Shown here: positions 26,248-33,496 of the stretch, in pieces
How the letters are laid out: every line of letters begins with the position of its first letter
Position numbering within the stretch: position 1 is the first letter of the stretch
Source: Armatimonadetes bacterium 55-13
Lineage (GTDB): Bacteria; Armatimonadota; Fimbriimonadia; Fimbriimonadales; Fimbriimonadaceae
NCBI GenBank assembly: GCA_001898035.1
Contig: MKRX01000021.1
Location: 1-40,988 of the forward strand
DNA: 40,988 nucleotides
Direction of reading: 5' to 3'
Program-made: the position numbers and the translations under genes
The notes under the pieces: generated by a model
The model's database searches: none
What the model saw: only the letters and a program-made list of their open reading frames with translations
What the model was told of the DNA's origin: nothing

Positions 26248-27138
26248 ATGAAAAAGGCATTTACACTTATCGAACTCTTAGTCGTAATCGCGATCATCGC
26301 GATTCTCGCCGCAATCCTGTTCCCTGTGTTCGCCCAGGCAAAGGCTGCCGCAAAGCGGACGTCTGAAATTAGCAACCTCAAGAATATTTCTCTCGGCGTC
26401 ATCATGTACTCCGGAGACTACGACGATATCCTCGTTCCGGTCTACCAGGCCAACTGGAGCAACCCGCGCTACGATATCGTCCTCTGGAAAGATGCCGTGC
26501 TCCCGTACATCAAGAACGGTGGCAAACAGAAGAAAGCCGGTGGTGGTGTCTACACTGCTGCCGAGCAAGGCGACGGTGGCATCTTTGCCGCTCCCACCTA
26601 CGACGGAAACTGGGCCAGCTATACGGATGGCGGCCAAACCTATCGAGGCGATACCAGTAGCCGGTTCCCCCGAGCATACGCTTTGAACTGCGACGCTGGT
26701 AAGAACGAAAACCTCGGAGATGCCGATGTCGAGAGCGAAGACGCGACCCTCTGGACCCGAGCCTACACCTGGACGGGAGACCCCAACGTCTACGTTCGAG
26801 GTGGCGGTGGCATGGTCAACTCGCTGGAGAACATTGCTGGCACAGCGATGATGTATGGCACCCGAACCCCCTATCCCAACATCTATTCGCGCTACTTCGC
26901 ATATGGATGTGACGCCAACTGGTGCGGCGTAAGCAATAACCAAGTCTCGTACGCTCGAGGTATGGGAACCAAACAGGTCGGTCTCGCTTTCTTCGACGGC
27001 CATGTGAAGGCGATGAACGGATTTAAGACCTTTGCCGACGACGTGTACGGCATGTACAAGGTCCGCGTCACCGGCAGCGACTGGCCCGGCGCGCCCGCCG
27101 TTACTTACTGGATGTCCCAAATGGGAGAGTGGAAATAA
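26248..27138 (+). CDS. prepilin-type N-terminal methylation protein
   Basis: The protein has 296 residues. A prepilin leader is followed by the hydrophobic helix ([17 protein letters not shown]) and [14 protein letters not shown]. The globular domain ends with [13 protein letters not shown], like the DUF1559/H-X9-DG family, but the conserved His ten residues before the DG is not present. It would be processed by a prepilin peptidase and anchored or polymerised in the inner membrane. Its second half is rich in Gly, Tyr and Asn. It is followed 4 bp later by a tiny lipoprotein gene and then a terminator. Confidence 0.9.
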   Translation: MKKAFTLIELLVVIAIIAILAAILFPVFAQAKAAAKRTSEISNLKNISLGVIMYSGDYDDILVPVYQANWSNPRYDIVLWKDAVLPYIKNGGKQKKAGGGVYTAAEQGDGGIFAAPTYDGNWASYTDGGQTYRGDTSSRFPRAYALNCDAGKNENLGDADVESEDATLWTRAYTWTGDPNVYVRGGGGMVNSLENIAGTAMMYGTRTPYPNIYSRYFAYGCDANWCGVSNNQVSYARGMGTKQVGLAFFDGHVKAMNGFKTFADDVYGMYKVRVTGSDWPGAPAVTYWMSQMGEWK

Positions 27139-27142
27139 CTAA

Positions 27143-27307
27143 ATGAAGCGAACATGTCTCTTATTCGTAGCCGCCGCCTTAGCCCTGCCCCTCGTGGGCT
27201 GTGGATCCTCGTCAGATGACTACGACCCGAACAAAATCGCCGTCAAACAACCCGGCGACGGCCCCCCACCCATGAACTCGCCCATGGGCGAAGGCCAGAA
27301 GAAATAA
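27143..27307 (+). CDS. 54-residue lipoprotein paired with pilin
   Basis: The ATG at 27143 lies 4 bp after the pilin stop. The product has a signal (CLLFVAAALALPLVGC) with lipidation Cys 20, then GSSSDDYDPN and a short proline-rich tail ending MGEGQKK. It is shorter than most gene-calling cut-offs. Order and size mirror the lipoprotein at 12045-12248. The function is unknown, and an envelope partner of the adjacent pilin-like protein is a reasonable guess. Confidence 0.75.
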   Translation: MKRTCLLFVAAALALPLVGCGSSSDDYDPNKIAVKQPGDGPPPMNSPMGEGQKK

Positions 27308-27314
27308 CGATCGC

Positions 27315-27352
27315 AAAACTCCTCCTTCAGTTCTCTGAAGGAGGAGTTTTTT
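27315..27352 (+). terminator. intrinsic terminator after pilin/lipoprotein pair
   Basis: A perfect 16-bp stem with arms 27315-27330 and 27335-27350 (AAAACTCCTCCTTCAG and its complement) closes on a 4-nt loop and runs into six T's. This is the clearest Rho-independent terminator in the window. It ends the LacI/pilin/lipoprotein transcript. Confidence 0.92.
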
Positions 27353-27582
27353 GTTTCCCTAACACTCGGACTCGATGGATCGGTCACCGGCAGGGTGTAG
27401 CCGGGGGTTCCGTGCCGCCGCTGAGCGCGATCAACGATTGAGCGAATCCTCTCCACCACAAACCCGAAGCACACCGCACGCACTCAGTACTCCGTACCCA
27501 CCGCACCCGTTTCCCCCGGCGCCCCGTCCCTGCCCTCTCACTCCGCCAACAACGCTTCCAACCTCTCCCGAAACGTCCTTGC

Positions 27583-27795
27583 CTATGCCCCAACTAATCT
27601 CTCCGCCGACCGCCACGCCAACGCCATGATCGTTAACACCGGATTAAACCCCCCATCCGTGACATGACCGGAACCGTCCGCAATCACCAAATTCTCATGC
27701 CCATGAACCCGCCCCCACGGGTCCACCACCGATGTTGCCGGATCAACCCCCATCCGACAGGTTCCCGCCTGATGCTGCCCAGCCGACAGCCGAAG
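27583..27795 (-). pseudogene. orphan 3' end of GMC oxidoreductase
   Basis: Read on the minus strand, this stretch encodes the last 70 residues of a GMC oxidoreductase (from LRLSAGQHQAGTCRMG to AERLVGA) with the original stop at 27583-27585. It corresponds to residues 469 onward of the intact protein at 31416-33059. It has no start and no upstream body, because the island separates it from the gene. Its glycine and aspartate at DGSGHVTDGG, where the intact copy has Val and Asn, suggest decay or independent origin. Confidence 0.85.
27588..27795. repeat. 208-bp direct repeat, left copy
   Basis: It matches 31448-31655 at a constant offset of 3860 bp, 205 of 208 identical. The three mismatches (27649, 27657, 27668) all fall within 20 bp. 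The two copies frame the AT-rich island exactly. Identity stops abruptly at both ends. Confidence 0.97.
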
Positions 27796-28008
27796 AACTT
27801 GAGGTGGTCATGAATCAACAGTTAGGAACATTGCCCAGTAGATCTCTGACGCACGAATCGACTAGCTCCGAGTTACTTAGAATCAATGTATACACGAAGG
27901 TGTATTATCTTCACCCTCATCCTACCAATAAGGAAGAGGCATAAAAACGCTCACAAGCTGATAAAGGAACGGCTCATTCAGCAAATATGCAACTATCGAG
28001 CTTTAGCG
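27796..28008 (-). other. non-coding tail of the island, possible structured RNA
   Basis: These 213 bp lie downstream of the reverse transcriptase stop and before the left repeat, and hold no convincing gene. Two stem-loops are visible. ATACAC/GTGTAT (27890-27905) is a perfect 6-bp stem with a 4-nt loop. ACTAT-AGCT/AGCT-ATAGT (27992-28019) is 9 bp with a 2-nt bulge and overlaps the stop codon. Since several defence RTs work with a neighbouring non-coding RNA, this is the place to look for one, though nothing here proves it. Confidence 0.35.
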
Positions 28009-29766
28009 TTAGCTATAGTAGATGCCATCGAGTTTAGTCGTGAATATGGGCTGAATTTCACCATCGTATCTCTGGCTCCAAAGCATACGCAATCGATCTT
28101 CCATTTCTAACCCGCTAAGCAAAGACCCTACTTCTTCTGTGTAGCTGCCATCATAAACCAAAGACTTGCGATCAAATTGACCACGGAAGGCATCAATCGC
28201 TTTCATTTCATCTAAACCTAAGTTAAGGTTACTGAAATCCACATCACCACAGCCTGCAGCCGATAACTCACAAAGTGAAGCAAGAATCGCATTTCTCTTC
28301 TCTCCTTCTTCAGGTCGGTATGAGTTTAAAAAAGCAGCAAGCATCTTCTTAACACCAGTCTTACCCAGAAGTTCTACCACAGCATGCTGAGCTCTGCCCG
28401 GCATGTGAAGTACATGGGCAATATTCTGATCAACAATCGCATCGACACATGCGCGGAACTCAGCACTGGTCCCTTTTCTCTCACAGATTGCTTTGATACG
28501 TCGCAAAGCGGATTCATCAGCCAGGAATAGGGATTGGTTAGCCAATGTTCGGAGATACCTTTCAATATACGGCTTAATCTCTGGCTGTGTCCAATTCTCA
28601 TCCTCCGCCACAGCGTCGATTTGATTCTTTATCTTTTCAGCCGCCTTACTCGCGAGTTCTGGCATCTCTCGTAATTCAGTACGATGAGCCCGGATAGCGA
28701 ACTCGTGCCCTTCATCAAAGTGGGTTCGAACTCTCATTTGATACTCAGGATCGGTTACGCACTCTGTTAGTCTACGAATTGGTAGTCGCTCAGTCGCCTT
28801 ACCCATCATCGCCTCGAGTTCTTCTATGCTTCCGCCTTTAAGTCGATAAACCCTTAAACGATATACTAGATCGCTGTAACTTGTCGCTTCAGGCGGTCGA
28901 TTGCGATAACTATTTGCGATCATCCATTTCTGCGAATCATAAACAAGGCTCTTGTCAGGATTAATCTCCATACCGCCGGACTTTAGCGCAGTCGATTCGA
29001 CAAACTCTTGCACCGAATTGTTGCTTTCTGCATTGACAACAATTGCCAGGTCATCGACATATCTGAAATAGCAACCTGGGAATTTTTGACCCACAATTTC
29101 ATCGAATTTCTCGAGATACAGGTCGGCAAGAAAATGACTTAGATCAGAGCCAACTGGCAGTCCAGACCCAGTCGGTCTTGACTCGAGAAATCCTACGACA
29201 TAATCCTGAGCCCATCTTTCAGTTCGAGACAGTGATTTTTGCGATACAAGATGGGCTTTTAATGCGGCGGCAACCTTGTGTGGATCAAGATTATGATAGA
29301 ATTTCTTGAAGTCCAGACTTATCATTACATTATTCGTACTCAGCAAGAGACTAGAAATCTTGTTTCTACGATCCTTGTAACCTTCCCAATAGGGCTCGAA
29401 TGTGAATCTCGATGCCGGGGTCTTAGCGAGTCTGTAGCTAAAAGAAGTAGAAGCTTGCTTGAATGTAGTAATCCTGTCAATAATTTCCAAGACTATTGTG
29501 TCCGCTATAATTCTTGTAGGGCAGGGAAAATGCATTTCCCGGTACTCTGGAATATTATCAGATATTCGCTTGAAGATTAATGTCCTTAAGTTCGTTAACG
29601 GTAGATGCTTAATTTTCGAACAAGTGACAAAGTCTCTTAGCAAATAATCCTCCTCAGCAAGAGGATACGAATCAAGAAACTTACGTAAGGCCAAATAGGT
29701 GCCAACATGTGTCGACCTAACGCTATTAAGAGCCCTAACGCCTAAGTTGTCAGAATGATTCACCAT
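28009..29766 (-). CDS. reverse transcriptase, UG/DRT-like with helical C-terminus
   Basis: RNA-directed DNA polymerase of 585 residues. GGAGGT ends 4 nt before the ATG at 29766 and decides the start over the ATG at 29778. Core RT motifs are MISLDFKKFYHNLD (first catalytic Asp 152), GLPVGSDLSHFLADLYLEKFD (from 202), the catalytic FRYVDDLAIVV (Asp 238 and 239), and the downstream GGMEINPDKS. After about residue 310 there is no maturase X, HNH or integrase domain. Instead there are about 270 residues of alpha helices, as in Abi and other defence-associated unknown-group RTs. Lacking group II intron or retron hallmarks, it is probably a stand-alone DNA-synthesising effector. It overlaps the SAM-fold gene by 17 bp. 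Confidence 0.88.
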   Translation of the reverse strand: MVNHSDNLGVRALNSVRSTHVGTYLALRKFLDSYPLAEEDYLLRDFVTCSKIKHLPLTNLRTLIFKRISDNIPEYREMHFPCPTRIIADTIVLEIIDRITTFKQASTSFSYRLAKTPASRFTFEPYWEGYKDRRNKISSLLLSTNNVMISLDFKKFYHNLDPHKVAAALKAHLVSQKSLSRTERWAQDYVVGFLESRPTGSGLPVGSDLSHFLADLYLEKFDEIVGQKFPGCYFRYVDDLAIVVNAESNNSVQEFVESTALKSGGMEINPDKSLVYDSQKWMIANSYRNRPPEATSYSDLVYRLRVYRLKGGSIEELEAMMGKATERLPIRRLTECVTDPEYQMRVRTHFDEGHEFAIRAHRTELREMPELASKAAEKIKNQIDAVAEDENWTQPEIKPYIERYLRTLANQSLFLADESALRRIKAICERKGTSAEFRACVDAIVDQNIAHVLHMPGRAQHAVVELLGKTGVKKMLAAFLNSYRPEEGEKRNAILASLCELSAAGCGDVDFSNLNLGLDEMKAIDAFRGQFDRKSLVYDGSYTEEVGSLLSGLEMEDRLRMLWSQRYDGEIQPIFTTKLDGIYYS

Positions 29767-30646
29767 AGATACCTCCATGTTCTTCTAATACACGCCAGAG
29801 GCAAAGTGATACACCTGAGCTATATCGATTTTCATGGCAAGACCGAACTTGGAAATTGAATGGCTTAACTATTCGTTCTGCCCGGCCAGGGAGCAAAATT
29901 TGTATTTTCTGCATGAATTTCTCAAGAAGAGTCTTTGCCTTACTCCAGTTAGGTTCATACCACAGAAGACCCCAGTCGTTTACCTCACAAAGTGCACATA
30001 ATGACAGGATTCTAGACTCGAGGTTCTTGTCTTGACTGGCTTCCCCGGAGATATTTCCAATCATCAATGTGATAGAGGGGCCAGAAGAATGCAAATCAAA
30101 CAAACTAGTTACGAGTTTCGCATAGCTGATCTCATTCGCAATATCTTCAATCATCGGAATCCATTGGATTTGTATTCCCATTTCTTGCGCCTCTGGTTTA
30201 AGGCAATTCAAGATTTTTTCGCCGAGATCAAGTGCGCGCGAAGAATAGTCCCACCCATGAACTTCGATCGTCACGGGAGCGCATTGTGCATTTCCATTCT
30301 TTCTCTGATGAATTAGATTACTGATCATTGTCGCCGAAGCCGTTGCACTCCCGCAACACAAGTCAAAGATAACGCATCTGCCCGTTACTGATATTGCACT
30401 TAAGTGTCTTGCAATGGAGCCATATTCTTGGTGAGCTCCATTTTGGATAGATGATAGACGCGCGGCACCACTCTCAAAATTGGACGCGAACCACTGGTTA
30501 GTGTCAGACTCCGATCTTCCGCCTGTTCGATTTTGTTTACTGGGTGCAAGCCCTTCCATCTTAAGGACGTCACGATATGCTTTACATATATGGTTATTTA
30601 GATGTATGCAGCCGTCCCGCCACAATGAATCGAACGGGAGTTTCAT
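29750..30646 (-). CDS. SAM-dependent methyltransferase-fold protein
   Basis: The protein has 298 residues. A Rossmann SAM-binding motif I is visible at VIFDLCCGSATAS (about 92-104), and a motif II acid at HGWDYSSRALDLG (Asp 133). A motif-III-like LMIGNISGE and a C-terminal beta hairpin (RYSSGVSLCLWRVLEE) follow. The first 85 residues are a separate N-terminal part rich in Asn, Ser and Gln (DTNQWFASNFESGAA). Substrate is unknown, and no DNA-methylase (N/D)PP(Y/F) motif is seen. It starts 3 bp after the nuclease stop and overlaps the RT start, so it is the middle gene of the operon. Confidence 0.75.
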   Translation of the reverse strand: MKLPFDSLWRDGCIHLNNHICKAYRDVLKMEGLAPSKQNRTGGRSESDTNQWFASNFESGAARLSSIQNGAHQEYGSIARHLSAISVTGRCVIFDLCCGSATASATMISNLIHQRKNGNAQCAPVTIEVHGWDYSSRALDLGEKILNCLKPEAQEMGIQIQWIPMIEDIANEISYAKLVTSLFDLHSSGPSITLMIGNISGEASQDKNLESRILSLCALCEVNDWGLLWYEPNWSKAKTLLEKFMQKIQILLPGRAERIVKPFNFQVRSCHENRYSSGVSLCLWRVLEEHGGIYGESF

Positions 30647-30649
30647 TGT

Positions 30650-31444
30650 TCAACCCAGCCTCTGATTAAAATATCTGCATACATCGCAACGTTTTCCAGA
30701 AGGGGGCCGTGGCCCCGATAGTATAGATCCGACTTCGGTCATTAGAGTTATATGACGATTCTCAGAATAAGGTAAATCATACCATGTTAATGATCCTATA
30801 AGCGCTCCGAGGCCAGTACCACTGGTCTTTAGCTGATCCGGTTCGTAGAATATCAATCCAGACTGATTCGAAATCGACTGTGCGGGGTAAGGGCCGTTTG
30901 CAAATTCGGGATTCTTTAGAGCATACACATACGCATCTAACTGAGCAGAGTAGGTCCTCTCTGCGTTTACCGGTGATGACGTTTTATAGTCAATAACACC
31001 TATCTTCCCATTCTGATATCGCACCAGCGAATCAAGGATCCCTTTTATGGACATAACAGCTCCACCTATCGACATTGGAATCGACACAACTCCGACGTCA
31101 GAAGCAATAACCGAGCATATCGGTGCTCCCCTTACAGTTGTATCAAGTGTCGATGCGCTGAGTGTTTCTTTGATAGCCATGTCAATTACATTAAAGATTG
31201 CGGGCATGACCGGACGCGGTCGACGCAGCCCTAATCGATATTTGTCCCAAAAGCACGCTTGACATTCTTCCCACAGGAAAGTGAGATCGCTCGGACTAAT
31301 CGTTATTGGTAAATTCGCCACTTTGATACTAATGAGTTTACCGACTTTGAACTGGCCAGTGTCTTCAATGAACAAAATGTAAAGCTGGTCGAAATCAATC
31401 GGTATTGTTTTGACTTTAGTCGCTAAGTGGTGAAAATTCGACAT
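30650..31444 (-). CDS. Cas4/RecB-like PD-(D/E)XK nuclease with four Cys
   Basis: The protein has 264 residues. The nuclease core reads GILDSLV (Asp 138), then VIDYKTSSP (Asp 152, Lys 154), then AQLDAYVYAL (Gln 168, Tyr 172), the RecB/Cas4-type PD-(D/E)XK signature. Two Cys pairs flank it: ECQACFWDKYRLGL (Cys 61, 64) and KRCDVCRYF (Cys 253, 256). That is the arrangement of Cas4/AddB-type iron-sulfur nucleases, though those usually have one N-terminal and three C-terminal Cys. An in-frame TAA directly precedes the ATG. The start lies 4 nt inside the island and overlaps the GMC stop by 29 bp. It is the first gene of the island operon. Confidence 0.82.
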   Translation of the reverse strand: MSNFHHLATKVKTIPIDFDQLYILFIEDTGQFKVGKLISIKVANLPITISPSDLTFLWEECQACFWDKYRLGLRRPRPVMPAIFNVIDMAIKETLSASTLDTTVRGAPICSVIASDVGVVSIPMSIGGAVMSIKGILDSLVRYQNGKIGVIDYKTSSPVNAERTYSAQLDAYVYALKNPEFANGPYPAQSISNQSGLIFYEPDQLKTSGTGLGALIGSLTWYDLPYSENRHITLMTEVGSILSGPRPPSGKRCDVCRYFNQRLG

Positions 31445-33059
31445 TTACCCCAACTAATCTCTCCGCCGACCGCCACGCCAACGCCATGATCGTTAACACC
31501 GGATTAAATCCCCCATTCGTGACATGAACGGAACCGTCCGCAATCACCAAATTCTCATGCCCATGAACCCGCCCCCACGGGTCCACCACCGATGTTGCCG
31601 GATCAACCCCCATCCGACAGGTTCCCGCCTGATGCTGCCCAGCCGACAGCCGAAGGGCCTGCGGTTTACTCCACACCTCTCGCACTCCCGCCGCCCGGAG
31701 CCAATCCTTCGCCCTTGCCTCCATAAACTCTGCCGTTCGCACGGTCTCGGGATGCGTTGTTCCGCTGAGCCGCGCCACCGGAATCCCAAACCTGTCCGTA
31801 ACCCGCGAAGACAACTCCACCCGCGAGTCTGGAGAGGGGATCTCGTGAACGGGTCCGGTGACCATCAGTGACCTTCGGTATCCCTCCCGCATCCAGTCCT
31901 TATTCGCCTGCCCCCAGGCAGGCGCCCCCGGCGGTCGCCACCACTTCGCGAAGATAATCGGGAGCATCACAAAATCATCCGCCAGCAGCCCTCCTCCGAT
32001 CACTCCGTCGTTTCCGTGATTGAAGTCCAAGGTTGCGGTCGTCGGCCCCGGCCCGATCCCATCCCATAGCGGCTCGTCTGTCTGTCCAAATGCGTTGGGG
32101 TAGTAGTGCCCCTGAAGGTGTCTCCCCACCTGGTCTGAGTTGTTGCCAACGCCATTCGGCTCCTGAGCCGTCCGCGAATGGAGCAGAAGGCGCGCGGTTT
32201 CGATCGCCCCGCAAGCAAGAACTACCGCGTCCGCTTTGATTTCATGCCACGACCCACAGCGAAACACCCGAAGCCCTGTCACTCTTCCCGCCTCGAACGA
32301 CAGGGAACTGGCTACCGCCTGATCCCATACCCGGCAGTTACCCGTTTCGATCGCTCGGCGAATTGCCGTATTCTGCGTCCCATTCTTTGCGTCGACGGGA
32401 CAGGCGAAACCGACGCATTGTTGACAATTCGAGCATGCAGCTCTTCCGTCCCACGGAACGCTGTTCATCAACAGAGGCACTGACTGAGTTTCCCAGCCCA
32501 TCTTCTCGGCCGCCGCCCTCAGGGCCCGACCCTTTCGATGCAAAACGTGGGCGGGCATGGGATAGCCACGCCTCTCCGGCATCTGCGAAGAAGGCGGTCC
32601 CCCTGCGACTCCCACAAGCCACTCGGCCAACTCGTAGTACGGCGCTAGGTCGTCGTAGGAGATCGGCCAATCTTCCAAAGAACTCCCCGACGGCGAGCCA
32701 TAAGTTGAAGCCATCCGAAAGTCTAAGGGGTGAAATCGCCAAGCCTGCCCGCCATAGACCACCGTGCCACCCCCAACCGCCGAGGCGTTATGGTGATAGT
32801 CGGAGGAGTTCGGAGCTACGACATGCTCTGTTCCGTGAACGTCGACGAAAACTCGAGGATTCCCCACAAGTTCGGGGCCGGTATTGTGCCCGTAAGTCGC
32901 CAATCGGTGATTTCGAAGATGATCGCGTCCTGTGGTGGCAAAGTCCAGCCACCGACCACGATCCAAAAGCAGGACGCGCTTCCCGGCGGCGGCAAGAACA
33001 TATGCCGCCACCCCGCCACCGGCTCCTGCTCCGGCGATCACCACGTCCCAGTGGCTCAA
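31416..33059 (-). CDS. GMC-family oxidoreductase with Cys cluster, C-terminus altered by island
   Basis: FAD-dependent oxidoreductase of 547 residues, likely oxidising a sugar or alcohol. The FAD-binding GAGAGGGVAAYVLA is at 10-23. A C-x2-C-x2-C-x4-C-P cluster (Cys 209, 212, 215, 220) suggests an iron-sulfur site, as in gluconate-dehydrogenase-like GMC enzymes. GQHQAGTCRMG and DGSVHVTNGGFNP form the C-terminal active site. Residues 469-537 come from the right repeat, and the last ten (VNVEFSPLSD) are encoded by the island in place of the native Ala-stop. The enzyme is probably still functional. The start overlaps the subunit-3 stop by 4 bp. Confidence 0.92.
   Translation of the reverse strand: MSHWDVVIAGAGAGGGVAAYVLAAAGKRVLLLDRGRWLDFATTGRDHLRNHRLATYGHNTGPELVGNPRVFVDVHGTEHVVAPNSSDYHHNASAVGGGTVVYGGQAWRFHPLDFRMASTYGSPSGSSLEDWPISYDDLAPYYELAEWLVGVAGGPPSSQMPERRGYPMPAHVLHRKGRALRAAAEKMGWETQSVPLLMNSVPWDGRAACSNCQQCVGFACPVDAKNGTQNTAIRRAIETGNCRVWDQAVASSLSFEAGRVTGLRVFRCGSWHEIKADAVVLACGAIETARLLLHSRTAQEPNGVGNNSDQVGRHLQGHYYPNAFGQTDEPLWDGIGPGPTTATLDFNHGNDGVIGGGLLADDFVMLPIIFAKWWRPPGAPAWGQANKDWMREGYRRSLMVTGPVHEIPSPDSRVELSSRVTDRFGIPVARLSGTTHPETVRTAEFMEARAKDWLRAAGVREVWSKPQALRLSAGQHQAGTCRMGVDPATSVVDPWGRVHGHENLVIADGSVHVTNGGFNPVLTIMALAWRSAERLVGVNVEFSPLSD
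31448..31655. repeat. 208-bp direct repeat, right copy
   Basis: This copy is continuous with the GMC gene body and encodes its residues 469-537, including the His of GQHQAGTCRMG in the active site. It matches 27588-27795 at 205 of 208 positions. It also supplies the upstream context of the island's first gene. Confidence 0.97.
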
Positions 33060-33421
33060 AGAGTAACCTCAAATCCAACCGTCTGCCACCCCTTGGGGTG
33101 CGTGTAAAAGCCTTCCATTGCGTGCTGCGCCATTGCCTCCACAAATGCCGATGGACTCACTGCCCATCCGTCTCGGGAAGAACACGATTCAAGTTCGGAG
33201 AGCAAACGATCCTTCTCGTCGGGCGGGAGCGAATCGAATCCCTCCGCATGCAGATTGCGAAGCCCATTCTCATAAAACGCCGCAAGCTCTGCGTCGCTGT
33301 CCAAAAGCTCCAGCACAAACCGATCGCAATCCAAGTCCAAAGCTCCTGGATCGTCGTCCGCCGGAATCATCCGATCAAGCGCTCCCCGCAACGTCTCCCG
33401 CAGGTCGTCCGCGACTGCCAT
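33056..33421 (-). CDS. gluconate 2-dehydrogenase subunit 3-like protein
   Basis: The 121-residue protein has the family pattern LRETLRGALDRMIPADDDPGA, then a helical middle and FVEAMAQHAMEGFYTHPKGWQTVGF, whose H-P-x-G-W is typical. It is the small partner of the membrane-associated GMC dehydrogenase, encoded just upstream with a 4-bp overlap. No Tat signal is visible, unlike many homologues. A TAGTAT hexamer lies 7 nt before the ATG with no Shine-Dalgarno, so this may be the leaderless first gene of an operon that now reads through the GMC gene into the island. Confidence 0.88.
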   Translation of the reverse strand: MAVADDLRETLRGALDRMIPADDDPGALDLDCDRFVLELLDSDAELAAFYENGLRNLHAEGFDSLPPDEKDRLLSELESCSSRDGWAVSPSAFVEAMAQHAMEGFYTHPKGWQTVGFEVTL

Positions 33422-33428
33422 CTCTTGA

Positions 33429-33434
33429 ATACTA
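33429..33434 (-). promoter_or_regulatory. -10-like TAGTAT of the GMC operon
   Basis: On the minus strand TAGTAT is followed by seven bases and the ATG at 33421. It is the nearest visible promoter upstream of the island operon on that strand. Confidence 0.45.
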
Positions 33435-33479
33435 CAACGGTCTGCCCGTAACGAGAACCACTAAACCTGGTAACCCGAG

Positions 33480-33485
33480 TATTCT
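33480..33485 (+). promoter_or_regulatory. -10-like TATTCT before the GH36-like gene
   Basis: TATTCT ends 11 nt before the ATG at 33497, giving a predicted leader of about 5 nt. No Shine-Dalgarno is seen. Confidence 0.3.
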
Positions 33486-33496
33486 TTGAAACTCAA

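Larger units (their letters stand above)
27796..31447. mobile_element. AT-rich RT/nuclease/methyltransferase-fold island
   Basis: A 3652-bp insert lies between the two direct copies of the GMC 3' end. Spot counts of 60-bp lines inside give about 35-47% GC, visibly below the flanks, and codon use shifts to A/T endings. It carries exactly three co-oriented genes and about 210 bp of non-coding DNA at its left end. No integrase, transposase, resolvase, terminal inverted repeat or tRNA site is visible, so the mode of entry is unclear. It is best described as a cargo island, possibly a defence module. Confidence 0.85.

Noticed and set aside
27353..27582. Possible gene between the terminator and the GMC 3' remnant
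   Set aside because: Frames of 60-87 codons on both strands are low-complexity (Pro/Arg/Gly rich) and unsupported; it is treated as intergenic DNA downstream of the original GMC gene.
28009..29766. Group II intron or retron reverse transcriptase
   Set aside because: No maturase X/HNH domain, no intron domain V/VI signals and no msr/msd inverted repeats were seen; the RT continues into a long helical region instead.
30650..31444. CRISPR-Cas adaptation module (Cas4 with RT)
   Set aside because: No cas1, cas2 or repeat-spacer array anywhere in the window.
27588..31655. Diversity-generating retroelement with template and variable repeats beside an RT
   Set aside because: Mismatches between copies are only three and not confined to template adenines on either strand. 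The repeat pair is explained by duplication of the GMC gene end, and the RT is not of the short DGR type with an Avd partner.
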